Source: Acanthornis magna
Taxonomy: Eukaryota; Chordata; Aves; Passeriformes; Acanthizidae
Assembly: GCA_036785705.1 (NCBI GenBank)
Contig: JAWUZG010000032.1
Span: forward strand, 16,797,501 to 16,861,500
Direction: 5' to 3'
DNA: 64,000 nt
Shown here: piece after piece, positions 1 to 13,173 of the stretch
How the letters are laid out: every line of letters begins with the position of its first letter
How positions within the stretch are numbered: the stretch's first letter is position 1
Program-made: the position numbers and the translations under genes
The notes under the pieces: generated by a model
The model's database searches: none
What the model was told of the DNA's origin: nothing
What the model saw: the letters and a program-made list of their open reading frames with translations, nothing else

Positions 1-514
1 GTACAATTCAAAACAACTGTTCAGTCAACACAAAGGGAGATAAAACTTATGAAATGCAAGGTGCTTGTTGAACACACTAAGATCAAACAATGTCTTCAGC
101 CTTAATAAATTTTTAACATCTGTTCAACTTTTATTTTTAAACAACCTATCCTTATTTCATACACAGAAGGTACTAAGCAGCACAATAGCTACTGGCTGTT
201 TCCTATTAGCTCTGTTTTGTTAACAAAGAACTGACACATGCTTGTTGGCATGGGACACATGTACAAAATATGGAGTGCAGAAAGAAGTACAGTTTGTAGG
301 AAAAGCAGCAATATTACTGAAGATGACAGCTAAGAGGATCACAATCTCAGCTTGTTATGTTCCCTATGCGGCCAAGATCCCAAAGCACAAGCTGGGCAAC
401 AAATGCAAGACATGCATGCCATGCCTCCCTCCATGTGCTCTCCCTAGGCCGCCAGTGCCCTCACTAATCAAATTCTCAATGAGGTGGTCTGCTGCAAACA
501 AAACAAACCGTGTC

Positions 515-640
515 CAAAAAAAATAAAAATAGCACTGTTGTTTGTGGGCTCTGTGTGAGACACTGGAAGTAGCTGTTCAAAAAAAATAAAAATAGCACTG
601 TTGTTTGTGGGCTCTGTGTGAGACACTGGAAGTAGTTGTT
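515..640. repeat. Two-copy 63-bp tandem duplication
   Basis: Copy 1 is 515-577 and copy 2 is 578-640. They are identical except for one C/T difference near the end. Each copy begins with C followed by eight A and TAAAAAT. The near identity suggests a recent duplication. On the minus strand it makes a repeated 21-residue peptide in an open frame, which is a by-product because 63 is a multiple of three. Confidence 0.95.
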
Positions 641-2826
641 CATAATTCTTCAAGGGTCTGTGCTAACACCCGCTCAGACGCCCGGTCACAGCCTACATGA
701 AAGTGAGAGATAGTCACTACAAGAGCAGTGACTACAAGATTTGGTGTCTGATCTTACAGCAGGCTAAGGGTCACAGCTCTTTGGAAAAAGAACCAAAACA
801 ACTAAAGAGATTATACCAAGTAGCTGTCTTATAAATTTCAGAAAATAGGGATGTTCCTGAAGCATGAAGAGGATGAAGTCTGTGCTTTAGTCAGCTGAGC
901 TTTAATATTGATGGGAGAGGTTTATCAGCCATGTGGTAGCAGGCTGATATGCATTTACTAATCCATTTTGAAATCCTAAGACAGAAAATAGCTTGCCCTT
1001 TTACAAGTGCCAAAAATACAAGCAAAAATATAAAGCAACAGCTTACAAGGCTTTGCCTTATTGAAGCAATACAAAGAAGCCTGAAGAGTGGAGTGTGAAA
1101 TTTTTTCCCTTCCAAAATTAATGGTCATTCTGGGAAGAAATAAAAAAGAAATTCAAGTCCATAGGCAGCATGAGAATACAGCATCAGGTGAATGTCCCCA
1201 TGGCTTCAGTCTCCTCCAGAGGGTAACTGACAGGAGACAGGAGCCGCTTGGCCATCCCACACCTCCACTGGCCATGGCCTGGACCTACGGCAAACCAAGA
1301 CCTGCCAAAGCTGTGCTGCCTCTCATTGACAGAGACATGGTGTGCAGGGGAACAAGTTGTCTTGTGTTGTGGAGAGTTACCATCTTTCAATATGTTGGGA
1401 TGAACTAATTAGCTGTAGAAACAGGAATAAGGAAGAAGACAAACACATTGCCTAAGAGCAATCAGCAGCAGGACAAAGCTGTGCAGCAATATTGCTCTTT
1501 TGTGGTCTGCTAGAGAGCACACAAAAAGTACAGCAATGGAGAGCTTAAGTCATCCCCGCTCATCTGTCTTTTCTAGCATTCCCATTCATTGAAGAGGCAT
1601 CCAGGTATTAACGACAGCTCAAAGATGAACTTCAGCTCCTTCATAACTCTGTATCAGAATGTGGCTTAAAAATAAAGATCAATAAAAGGACATCTTTCTT
1701 TTAACAAAATTTTCCTATTTAAAATGCGTTTTGCTCTATAATATTTAATTAAAATAACTTCTATCAAAATGGTAAGTAGGATTTGCCCTTTTAAAAGCTA
1801 CTGTGCAGAAAAGTCACCATTTGCAAACAGTTTGCTCAAGTCCAAAAGCAGATTTCAACAGTAGAAGCCTCTTGCACAGGTACAAAATTATTACTTTTTC
1901 CACTCTGTCTCAAGATAGCGTGTTCCAAATCCCTAAAGCTGACCTAAAGGTTAGCAGCTTGGTTCTTCCTCTATTAAAGGCAAAGCATCAACAACAGACA
2001 CAAGGACAGCTACTCTAAAGCCTTAGGGGACTCAGTTACTGAAATAATCCCTTCAGTCCACAGATGACACAATCCCTTGAAATAGAAAATATGGTGGACT
2101 TATTTTAATGCATTTTAGTGCATTTACATTAATTGAAACCACTTTAATATTAGAATATTGCACAATTCCATCTTAAGCCTGCAGTCAAGCGGCAAGAGTA
2201 AGATACCATCATTAAACTGCATGTGTGACTGTAACAAGATGGGCATTTGTAAAACATACACAGAAATATTAAGCAATTGCATATGCTTATCTACCTGGTT
2301 AGGAAGTAAAGTGTCAGACTAAAAGCACTGGCTATACATAATTACAGTCAACTAATTTTAATGGACAACTGCTGAAGAAGCAATATTTATTTAAATTATC
2401 TTTTAATGTTTATTCAACACCTTTTTGCCCATCTGTTCAGTGGATGATTTCACACATATTGACTATTGAAATCAATGTTTTAAATCATTATAGAGATTTT
2501 TAAAGTTATTTATATAATTTATAAACTTTCAGTATCTACATGGAAATAAATATTTTCATGTATTAATATACAACAAAACATGCTTAATTTGGAGAAGTAA
2601 TATTAAGCCATCGTATGAATTATTTATCTTTGCCACATAAAATTCATTTTGCTATGGAACAGCACAAGTGCTGAAAATCAATTCCATTAAAGGTAATTTT
2701 CCCTCCAACATATGGGGGACAAGTAACAAGAAAGGGGAAGAGCATTTCTAAATTAAGCCACAAATATTTGTCCTCTCCACCCAGATCCCAGGTGCTTGTC
2801 ATACAGCACACCACCACTGTTTCCCA

Positions 2827-2834
2827 TGACGTGG
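2827..2834 (+). promoter_or_regulatory. UPRE-like motif TGACGTGG in UBE2J1 intron 1
   Basis: This is an exact TGACGTGG, the same eight bases as the site in the UBE2J1 promoter at 4217-4224, located about 1.3 kb inside intron 1. TGACGTGG/A is the established UPR element bound by XBP1 and ATF6. A single 8-mer inside an AT-rich intron may be chance. Confidence 0.3.
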
Positions 2835-4083
2835 CGAACCACAACTAGTGAGCATATTTGTGTGGCCTTGTAAATTCACATATGCCACACATCCTGCCTA
2901 TCTCCCTAAAAAAAGAAAGTATTCCTTCTATTTTAAACGACAAGTTCATCATTTGCTTAGTGATCCTTCTTATATTTTGGTTATGCAACTTGGGTGTGAG
3001 ACTAAAGGACATAATTTAGCAATAGGCACATCATCCGCATGAGATATGTTTGTAAACAAGTGTCTCACTGACATTTGTAAGGTACAACTCATCGTAACAT
3101 GCAGTTTCCCCCCCACCTCCCATGCTGGTAACAGGACGGTATGATTGAAAAATAAAGACACTATTCATCATAAGAACATGAAGCTGATAAAGCCTACTTC
3201 TCAACAGCCGCTTAGGGGAAAGCAGGTGCAGGACAGCAATCGACACGCAAGCCCGACTAGCCCTTACAAGCTGCGGAAGAGGCTTTGCTTCGGCAGCGTC
3301 AGGCCCCCGGCTATGCAAGCAGCTCCAGGAGGTGAAGCCCTGGCACAGCCGGCCAGAGGCCACTGCTCCAACACAGCCATACGGGGGGACATGGCCTGGC
3401 CACTGTCTGCCTCCGAGGAATCAAAACCTTCCCTTCCAGCGCTGCTTCTCCTGGCATCGCCCACATCTCTTGAGGCGTCCCTCTCACTTCAAGGGATCAA
3501 AAGCAAGCTCATGAATTATAGGCATGAATTTTAACATGTACACATGTCAAACCATACATGTGAACAAACACAGACACACAAGTAAACAGAGCCTGTACAG
3601 CAACACTTCTGCTAAACAAACTGACGCCACACAGCCAAGTTATCCTTGGCAATGCGTTCCCTCACACGCACCTACTCGGCGAGGAGGCGATGCCCGGGGG
3701 AACAGGGCACAGCCACCGGACTAAACGTTCAAAGGTACGTTTCCACGAACCACCAAAAACGCGTGGGCTCACAGACACACACACACAGACCCGGCAGTCA
3801 GGGTGTTTTGAACCGAATTACAGCTCTGAGGAAGGTTTCAGCGCCATCGCACTGCGAAGGCGAAGCCAACCCGGCCGGCCTCCGCCTGAACGCCGCCACC
3901 GCCCCGGCGCAGGGCACCCACCGCCGCGGCCCGCGGCCCCCGTCCCTCCTCCCCGCCGCGGCCCCGGCCCCGGCCCCCGAGCCGCCGCGACCCACGGCAG
4001 CCCCGAGGCGGACTCGCCCGCCTGCAGCGGCCCGGGCAGCGCGTAAAGGCGCGACCGAACCCCCGCCCGGCCCCGCCGCCTAC

Positions 4084-4114
4084 CCGGGCTCTTGAGGTTG
4101 TACCGGGCCTCCAT
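4084..4114 (-). CDS. UBE2J1: UBE2J1 first coding exon (N-terminus of ER ubiquitin-conjugating enzyme E2 J1)
   Basis: UBE2J1 (UBC6e) is a tail-anchored E2 enzyme of the ER membrane that works in ER-associated degradation. Only its first ten codons plus one base are present: MEARYNLKSP, close to the human METRYNLKSP start. The ATG sits in a GCTGCCATGG context, a strong Kozak match. A GTAGGC donor follows in phase 1, leaving a G that would start an Ala/Gly codon, as in the human gene. The UBC fold, catalytic cysteine and C-terminal anchor lie beyond the left edge. The minus-strand orientation next to RRAGD agrees with human synteny. The call rests on the short peptide, CpG island, donor and synteny together. 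Confidence 0.85.
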
Positions 4115-4216
4115 GGCAGCGGGCACCGCTCGCTCCCTCCGCGGCGGCTCCGGGGGCAGGGGGCGGAGGAGGAAGGCCGGGCTCGGCCCAGCCCGCCTCG
4201 CCTCGGGACACTCCCC

Positions 4217-4224
4217 TGACGTGG
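4217..4224 (+). promoter_or_regulatory. UBE2J1: UPR element (TGACGTGG) in UBE2J1 promoter
   Basis: This exact match to the UPRE consensus TGACGTG(G/A) lies 103 bp upstream of the UBE2J1 start codon, inside the CpG island. UPREs are bound by spliced XBP1 and ATF6 during ER stress, and UBE2J1 is an ERAD enzyme, so the site makes functional sense. Occupancy is inference. Confidence 0.5.
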
Positions 4225-6072
4225 CAGCGGCGGCGACAGCCCCGCCGTGACCGCGGGGGGCGGCACCTGCCGCGCCGGCACCGCCCCGGGCCCGGCCCCG
4301 GAACCGCAGCCGGGGGGAGGGGGTGCTGCGGGCCGCGGTGGCTGCGCGAGTCAAAGTGCCCCTCTGTCCCCGGCTGGGCTCCGCCCCGGCCCGCAGAGGT
4401 GATGGGGCGAGGCGGCTCCGGCCCTCGATGGGTTTGGAAACTGCGGGCTTGGAAAAGGGGCTTCCACAACGCACACCCCGCCCAAAAGACTTCACTGTAA
4501 GATTTAGTAGCATCTTATTTGTTGGTTTTCAGGATCATGAAAGACTGAAATGGTTTCATACGCCAATGATTGTTATTTTAGGCAGGGAGTATAAGCGAGA
4601 GCTTGACTTGATTGCCACCTTTTCCATGCCATAGTGACAGAGGGGTATTTGCCTCTACAGCTGTTTCTCTTCCACCTGGTTATAGGTGTAATACACTTGA
4701 GATGGCACTTCTAAGAATGTATGGCTAACAGAATATCTAAATTAAAGTGGTCAGAATCTCAGCAGTCTCAGTTTCCTTTTGATTAGTATAAGCTGTAAAT
4801 AAGAAACAACCTCTGATGTGCTTGTTTTCAGCCTAAGTTTGAAGCTCATTTCTAGCTCATATTGTCCTTAATTCCATCTCTGAAATGAATTCTCCTTAAT
4901 TTCATGTTACTTTCATATTCTTTGTAATCACCTTTTTAAAATGAATTTTTTATGTTTTGATGTCTTAGTTCTCTTTTCCTTTTTCTCTCTTTGATTGAAC
5001 AGCAATGGCAAAGTGTTGTAAATAAAAGTTTAGGTACGTATTTTTCACGTCATCATGTTCTCAGTATTACAAAACAATTTGTTAGTCTTCCCTTTCCTGT
5101 TCTGCCACACAGTGATGTGAGAACAGCAATAAGAAAGCAACTCTACTCCTTTTTAACAACTAGGACAATTTTGAAAGGTGATCATCCTTTTTACAGGACA
5201 AAGCACTATGAATAATACAAAGGGTCATTAATGTATAGAGATGAGAAAAGAGGGCATCAGACCTTGGGGTTCCCTCTTACAACGAAAGTACCCCGGAGTA
5301 TATTAGATGGCGAGCAGCTCTTAATGACATTCTAGCATTTCTAGCTAACAATGGTTGATCTGACCACTTGAGATGGTGAGTTGCAGGCACTGGCTGTTGG
5401 GTTCACAAGCTATTTTGATCATAAGCATGCCCCATCTCTTCTTGTCTTCCAGAGCCATCTTGCTATGCAGCTGGAGAAAGGCTCTGGGACAATCTGTCAC
5501 TAAATCGTGCCTTCCCCCAAAGAAGGAGAGAGGTATTTTGCATTCAGAAATCTGGATTTCTATGTAAAAAGTTCTGGAATCTATTTGGTTGAAGATAATT
5601 TTTAAAGCTGTATTACAACATGAATAGTATAAAGTGGGAGTTACTATGAATTACTTAAGCATAATGTGGAGTTCAGCTTTGTCTTCTAGGCTCTGGCCTT
5701 TGCCCCTGGATGCACTTACAGTGTCATTTTATATAGTTTAAGGAGGAAGCACCTGCAGTTAATGTGAAACTCAGGCTTTCAGCTAAAAAAAGATAGTCAC
5801 TCTAACTTCAATGACAGCTAAGCACTATAGAAAATAAGCTGAATAGACTTAAAGAAAGAGAAATACACTGAAAGGAGGTGCACATTTTCCCCATTTAAGT
5901 AAGCTACAGTGTGGCCTGGCTGGGAGCTGAGGGAATCACTATGAGATATTGTGCAGAGCTAGCAGTACAAGATTGCTTTCATTTTCAGATGTACATTTTG
6001 TTAAAAGTCAGAGCTGCAGGACATGAATGCTGCCAGATGAAACTGCTGATTCCTGCAGGGTAGTCACCATAC

Positions 6073-6108
6073 AGTTAGGGATTAATTCCCAGTTAAGGAT
6101 TAATTCCC
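6073..6108. repeat. 18-bp tandem duplication
   Basis: Two adjacent 18-bp copies, AGTTAGGGATTAATTCCC and AGTTAAGGATTAATTCCC, differ at one base. Confidence 0.9.
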
Positions 6109-8816
6109 AGCCCCACATCTCAGCAGCTGCTTGGGGCGCATGAGGAGCTGGCACTGCAGAGCTCTTGCACAGTCAGTGTTGCCAGTCCAGAAGCAGCAGC
6201 CTCCCTCCTCTTCCTGCCTCTGGTTAAAAATGCCCTTTGGATTAGTGTTTTCATCTGCCTTTTGTTTAGACTTTTGCAGGAAGAAGCCATTTTGTGCTAG
6301 AACTTGTGGGGTTTTAAAGCCAAACACCAAATATAGTAGCAAAATTGCAGTCAAATCCTACATGCTGGCAGTACTTCATGTAGCTTGTGTATCCTGTCAT
6401 ATGATCTAACTTGGTGAAAAAATAAACATGCTCAGCTGAAGCACATAGAAACTGAAAGTTTGCCTGAACACTGCTGCAACAAAGATTTTGTTATTTAATG
6501 CTGCACCGAATCTGTGCTAAAAGTTTTTGCTCATATTTCTATGTACTTTTCTTTAGTTATCTTTGGATGCAAACAGAGATTCCGATAGATCCACCTAGCT
6601 TCAGAGCAAAGTAACAGATAGGCCCTTTCAGTCCAAAAAAATATTATGAAATTAATGACAACTGTAAGGTTTGATAAAATGAATAATTTTTTAATTAAAG
6701 GTGTTTCTACTGTGAAAGAAAGGCCAAGTCAGAGTAAACATACGGGCAGAATTCTGCTGAACACTTGCAGACTATGGATACACATTTCTGAGCTGATTTC
6801 CTGAGGCTCACTTTATAGCTAACGGAGAGAACTGTCAGTTCATCTTGCCTGGAATACATGTTAGCTGTACACCCAACAAATCATGCTTTAAAAGTTCCTG
6901 CATTTTTCAGTTAGCTGCAAAGGGGCGTTAAGCTAAGTCCTCTGTGTTCTAGACCACTCCAGTTAGGTATTTATATGTATGTATGTATAGCTGCATCTGA
7001 TATACATCTGTACCTGAGAGAAATGTAGCTTGCATTTCCCCTCAGTTTAGAAGAATTACAAGCATTTCAGTCAGTATAGCCTCTTATTTTTAACAGTAAC
7101 CTCCCTGAGGAACTGATTTTAAAGGTCCAAGAAGGAAGCTCAGGCAATAGGAAAGGGAATCACAAGGGTCAGCAGGCAGCGTTGTGGGGATGGACACTAA
7201 GAGGCATCCAGCAGGAGCACCCAAAGAGGGAGTTACTCCCCAAAGCTCCCCTTACTCTGGAAGGCAGAACACTTGTGTGATACAGGGGCTCAGTTTTTGC
7301 ACAAAGGTCTGATGCATCACTGTGTATTCTTAGAGATTTCAGGGAATTATGCTAGGTAATGTGACACTGAACTATTTATTTCTCTGTACAGGTTGTATAA
7401 TTGTATGAGATGAGGTACATTTCAACAGTGTTTAATATGTTAAGTGATTACCTCAAGTCAGTTCAGAGTGGGGTTTGTATGCTTTGTAGGCTGTCTCATA
7501 AACTCAGCTACAAATTATTTATTCTAGAGAAAGTTTGAGATCACAGAAGCTTATGATAATGAAATAGTTCTTTGTACAGAACAATCACAACCTGCTTTTA
7601 CAAATTCACAAAATGTAGAGGGGTTTGCCTCATTTATAATGCCAACCTTTCAATACACAGAGTTGGCTGCAGAATTAAACTCTAATGGAATTAAGGAATC
7701 TAATATTCATATGCCTGTATTGTCAGTGGGAACAGATATGACTCACTTGCAAGAGAAATCATTATGGTATTCATTGTGACTAATACAGTCTTAGCTTTTA
7801 AAATCCTTTATGTGAATTCAGACCTTGTAAATCTGGATTCAACAAGTGCACCTCCTCCTCACTGATAAAAACAAGCGTGGCATTGTGTAACCAATGCCCG
7901 GTAGCAATTGCACAGATGGATGGTGCTTCTCAGGAATGCAATTACTGCCTGTTCTTCAAGCTTAGTTCTAAGGCAACAGTCTCACAAAACGGGGGGCTTT
8001 GCCAGCTGACTTTTAATTAGCATTATTTCAGAAATGAAGAAGGATAGCGGGGAAAGAACTTACCAGATTGCTTTAATTGATGAAGCAAGTGAGTGCCTGA
8101 TCTGGACCATTGGTGCAGAGTTAGTGTGGACTAACAAGATGTACCACAATGTGAAGTCAAAATAAAGGCACATATTTTTCACCTTTTCTGTACTCCCTGA
8201 AGAATAGGAAGAGTCACGCCAATCAGTTGACTCACAGCCCTCTGGCATCACTGCTGTAATAGTTCAGATGGTTTCCTGGTTCAGAAGACATGTGCAAAGG
8301 CCCAAGTCAGAGCTGAAGCTGTGTCCAAGTGACAGCTGGTCATGACTCTGAACTTCCCTGATTTAGTTACTCTATCTTTAGCAGCTACAGATAATGGCAG
8401 AAATTTTCTCTGGTGCATATTCTTTATCATGCAAATTGCAGAGCACACTAGATAGTTGGAGAATAGTTGCAAACTACTCAGATTAGAAAATATTTTGCTC
8501 CTGTGCCACTATTTAAGGCAAAAAGGCTGAGCATAGCCTTTGACTCATACAGCCAGTTTTTCATGATCTCTTTAGGGCTTCAGGCTCTAGATTTTCTTTT
8601 TGTCACTTTCCATATGTGAGTTGCTCTACATGCCCCTTTACTTTAACTTACTCCCATAAACTTCCTCCTGGGAAGGGAGCACCTGTCCTCATAATTACAC
8701 ATCAGGCAGAGGGAAAGCTGTCAGGGTTATGTTTGTTGGACTGCCATCAAGCAATGTTTCCACCTCATCCATTCCAAAACTGTTACTCAAGACTTTAATG
8801 TGCACTTGGATGTTCC

Positions 8817-8844
8817 TGCTTGCATACAGCTGCTTGCATACAGC
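8817..8844. repeat. 14-bp tandem duplication
   Basis: TGCTTGCATACAGC occurs twice without a spacer (8817-8830 and 8831-8844). Confidence 0.9.
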
Positions 8845-11654
8845 TCTGACTGACTCAGCAATTGGAATAAAGGACTGGTGAGCAGGCTCTTAATTTAAAG
8901 CTCCTCAAAAAGCATTTACCAATCGGTATAAGCTTACTGTGTCATTAACCAAGATATATTGAGTTATCAGCTGTCTTCATCAGCCCCCTGTAGATATCTG
9001 GGACATACAGGAGTTTCTCAGATGGTTAGTGAAAATCTGGGGCTTGATTCAATTGCACACACATAAGCATCTGATGCTGTCTGAGGTATCCTAAGGTATG
9101 CCAGATATCCATCCATACAGAGCAGAAAGGTATGGGATACTGGTGCCATTCTGAACACAGCAGCAGCACAGGCCAGGTGAAGTGCCTAGGGCGCCTTGAA
9201 TGACACAAGGGATCCATGGGGGCACTTGGACTAAAGCCCAAATCACAACAGTGAGGAGAGCCCAGAGAGTGGCTCTGCTGACCGAGCATGCCTATCCTTT
9301 ATCAATCTGGGCTCCTGCTGACTGTACTGACCTTATCTCCACTGCCTGATACCAGGTCACTCTCTTCTGAATTTTCAGCTGCTTGGGCTCCACAGTCCAG
9401 CCCTGGTAGGGCTCAGCGCCAGAGCCTTGGTTTGACACTCTGAGAGAAAAGGCTGCAGAGCAGAGCTATGCAAGATAAGACAGACCCAGAGATGGAAGTA
9501 GGGCTATTGAGATATGGTCCAGGGAAAAAGCAACAGTGTTAACAAGGTGTAAAATGCTGCAAGGAAAAAGCAGGGAGTCAAAAGATGGCAGTTTGGTGAC
9601 ACTTGAGCCAGAGAAGGCTTATCTGTTGTCTTGAACAGGGAGGTGAACATGTTAATGCTCAGTCTAGTAGCTTGCTAGTTGTAGCTACATATATGAACCA
9701 ATAAATTGTTACTTTACACTCCTAAATTGTCTGTATCTGCTTGCAGGCTTTTTTTTTCCTTGCTGAAAGGTGTCTAGCAAAGTGACTCATGGGGATGCAG
9801 ACTCACAGGGGATGCAGGCCACAGAGGAATGTTGTTATTCTGAAAGAGAAATAACAAAACCTAGAAACAATTGTGCAGTCTGATGTTGTCATAGCTATTC
9901 AAATTACAGATTTATAACTTGGATTTTTCTGGGGACTATTTATGGTGGCAACATAAAAAGGGGAGAGAAGAAGAAAAGAACTTCTTCCATCCTGAGGAAC
10001 TTTTATGAATGCATTTAGTTCATGGGAGTGGGAAACTTTCATGGGAGAGGGTGGACTGAGTAAAGGCATTTATAATCTGTCAAGAGAATGCTAAATTTAA
10101 AGCCAATACTCAAGTTTCTGCATAATGGACTTTATGAAGAATGCAAAATTTGAATGACGACTGGTGCTTTATAGACAGCAAATGTGGAATCGAAATATGA
10201 AATTAAATTACTGAAGGAACAGAGCTGGAAACAGTGCTGAGCAAGGGGAACAGGACTGGTGGGAGTAAGTTAATTTGTGTGCCTCTGCTGCAAAACTTGC
10301 ATTCAGCACTTAGGATATTGAGACTAAGGCAGCATGATGAATGGCATACTGACAGTCCAAAGAAGTTAAAGCAGCTGCAAAGGGAGTATTGAAAGAGAAG
10401 CAATTTGTGGATCAGACCATTTGGCTCACCAGAGGACAATTCAGTCGTTGAAAAGGGCATTGCAGAGAAACAGAGTATGGTTCCACTTCTCAGCACAGAG
10501 TTTGGAGACAAAGATGGTCCCAGGACCTTTTGATCTGGGTCTACTGGATTTCCCAGAAGGCACACCTGTTCCCTCTGTATCCTGCTTTGCAAAAGGAATT
10601 GAAACAGATTACATTTCCCACAGCCCAAATGGCTCTTGTTGTTAAGTAGCCCCAAAACCAGATGTGGATGTGCATAAGCAACAGGAAAATTCAATCCACA
10701 GCTGACTTAACCTCAGAACAAGTCAGAGTTGAATGATACCCCTGCACTAGATAGTGGGGCTTCTAGAAACCCCAGGAGTGCTGCTGAAAGGTTTTAAGTG
10801 TCTTGCTAGGGCATCCATCCAATGAGGCAGTTATATCAGCAGTATTAGAGGAACTCCAGCTGCAGAAGAGAGCTTGCAGCACTAGCTGCAAAGGAGTCTG
10901 AAAGCACTACTGGCTCCCATCTGTTAGATGATTGTTTTATCTGGATAACAAAAAGCTGAGGAAGGACTAGGGCAGTATTTGTCAAAGAAGCATGCACTAG
11001 GTATGAGACTTGGGGTTTGTGTGGGAAGGAGTAAGGAGGCAGCCCAGTTTTGAGGACCAAGAACAAAAATTTGCAGTGATGCATGGATTGAACTGGCTGA
11101 GTAGGTACCTACCTGACACATAAACACCTAAATGCAAACACGAGTTCATCTAGGTCAGAATCTTGCAGTGCTGATGAGAAAGTAAGTTAAGACTATAGCA
11201 TTCCCTGATGCTAGCACTCTTGAGGAATTGACACACCATGGCTTATATCCATTTTCACTGACAAGCTGAGGTTCCTCTTGGATGTAGTTGGGCTGTTTGC
11301 ACTCCCTGTGCTGAGCAGAGGCTCCAGAACATTGCCACTCTCCTGCTTTACAATTCACTTCTGATTTCCAGTGAGAGTGTCTTCATATGGCTTATATTTG
11401 TACTGACACTGTGCTTCAGTTCAGCGCAGTTCAGAATGGCTTTTAGTTTGCACTGAATGGAGATAAACACCTACACAAAGGGTAAATCCTGCTATAATAG
11501 GAAAGGCAGCTTTTATACTGTCCTGTTGCTTCCTGTCAGGGCACTACTACTTGGGCCTTTGAGGACCATGTGGTGCAACCAACCTCACCCACACCACCTT
11601 CCCATGGTTGATCCTGTTGTGATAAGCCCATTATCTTCCCTTGGTCTATATTTT

Positions 11655-11920
11655 CACAGAACCACACAATCAATTTGGTCGGAGAAGACCTCTGAAATCA
11701 TCAAGTCCAACCTATGACTGAACACCACCAGGTCAATTAGAACATGCCACTAAGTGCTATGTCCAATCTTTCCTTAAATACCTCCAAGGATAGTGATTCC
11801 ATTACCTCCCTGGGCAGCCCATTCTAATGTATAATCACCCTTTCTGTGAAGAAATTCCTACTAGTATTCAACCTGAACATTTTGTGTAAGGCAGCTTCAA
11901 TGCACCGAAATGTTCTGGCC
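11655..11920 (-). mobile_element. CR1 LINE 3' fragment, minus orientation
   Basis: The plus strand carries the reverse complement of a CR1 3' tail. It starts with a CACAGAAC-type remnant of the terminal repeat, continues with GAGAAGACCTCTGAAATCATC and the sequence common to avian CR1s, then a CTCCCTGGGCAGCCCATTC block. It fades into unrecognisable sequence near 11920. It closely parallels the copy at 35231-35580, so both may belong to one CR1 subfamily. It is 5'-truncated, as is usual for CR1, and codes for nothing. Confidence 0.9.
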
Positions 11921-13173
11921 TACACACTGTACTTTTGGACACTGTACTTTTTTGTCTTGTCTCTCATGTTTGCATTCCCCCATGTGTCTAATCTCAACAC
12001 TTCTCAATTTAGGCTAGTGCATGTTAGTTGTAGGCTTGCTTTTGTTTTTTTTTTTTTATAAGAAAGGACATCCATGGCGTTTTTTTCTCTTTTTCTTCTG
12101 CTATTCAGCAATTCTGAACTACATAATACTTCTTTCTTGTAGCAGGTCCAGGTATTAAGGAGAATATTCAGTAGAGTATCTTCTCTGACTAGTCTCATGA
12201 AAATCTTTACCTTATCAAAAATATGTTAGTTTAGTCCAAAAGACATTGTGATTGACTGCTGCACTAGGGTTTTTTGTCCTGGACATATTTATATATTTAT
12301 ATATTTTTAAAATTTTAAAATACATTCTAGAGATTATTAAGAAATGTTTAAAATCTGACTGCAAACATAAACTGTAACTTCAATATGAACACATACTTTA
12401 TGGCATGCATACAATCCAGGATTACAGAAATATGTTGAATCTTTTTCAGGATGTTAATAGCATGTAATGGATTTTTACAATCTAAATGTTTTTGTACTCA
12501 GTATTTTTTCAGTAGCTTTTAGCTCAAAACCTAGCTTGTGGCTCATAATGCCTACAAGCCAAAGGGAATAGGCTGGCAGGAACCAAGGAGAATGGGTATC
12601 AGACCTGGTTGCAGCAAAATGTGAAATTCAGAGATAGCAAACTGAGAAAAGTAACACAGAAGGTATCAGGGAGAAAACAAATTAAAAGCAACAATCTGCT
12701 AGTGTAATTTTTAAATGTAGCTATTTGAAGATATGTGCATGAGCTAATATGCAAATATTAATACAGTGAGAAATCAAGTGGGATGTCAACCATATGCCAC
12801 CATATTAGAAGAGCCCAAAAGAACTTCCCAACCAAGCTTATTTCTCATTTTCCACACAACTGAAATGGGAGAATTTGATGTGTTTACCTGCAATTGAGTA
12901 AATGCAAATGTGGCTATTGATAAACATTTAGAATCTGAATAAGAAATTTTGGTGTTAATGATCTGTCCATTGAACAGGACAGAGCTAAAGCTGCAGCACA
13001 AAAATCATGACATAATGTCATGTACATCATTCAGTACAAAAATGGGAAAACCTCAGTGTTCAATTTAAGAAAAAAATATTCTATAGTGATTATTGCAAAT
13101 GACAGCAACAGTAAATATGTCATTAAAGCAAACAGTTGCTACTGTACACAATTACCTATTTAGGGTTATTTTC

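Larger units (their letters stand above)
1..4083 (-). other. UBE2J1: UBE2J1 intron 1 (partial)
   Basis: AT-rich sequence between the UBE2J1 exon 1 donor at 4083 and the left edge. I looked for the next UBE2J1 exon, which should begin with an AVKR-like segment, and did not find it, so exon 2 lies outside the window. The interval holds a 63-bp tandem duplication (515-640), a second TGACGTGG motif (2827-2834) and a short CA-rich run near 3772-3788. No transposon was recognised here. Confidence 0.75.
3838..4450 (-). promoter_or_regulatory. UBE2J1: CpG island promoter of UBE2J1
   Basis: An abrupt GC-rich, CpG-dense block surrounds the UBE2J1 start codon, flanked on both sides by AT-rich DNA. It lacks an obvious TATA box near the start and contains GC-box-like runs, as expected of a housekeeping promoter. 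The transcription start should lie upstream of 4114 on the minus strand, and the exact point cannot be read. The frame of the start codon stays open upstream to 4513, but that stretch is compositionally biased and is better read as 5' UTR and promoter. Confidence 0.85.
4515..11654. other. Intergenic sequence between UBE2J1 and RRAGD
   Basis: About 7 kb of AT-rich DNA upstream of UBE2J1 and downstream of RRAGD. No splice-flanked coding exon, RNA gene or recognisable transposon was seen. Small local duplications occur at 6073-6108 and 8817-8844, and a short TATG run near 6974-6988. Open frames here are short and lack protein-like composition. Confidence 0.7.

Noticed and set aside
4084..4513. 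In-frame N-terminal extension of UBE2J1 up to 4513
   Set aside because: The frame is open only because of GC bias; known UBE2J1 proteins start at the MEARYNLKSP methionine, which has a strong Kozak context.
10203..10694. 163-codon minus-strand frame in the intergenic region
   Set aside because: Ser/Leu/Cys/Phe-rich, no recognisable family, no splice or promoter signals.
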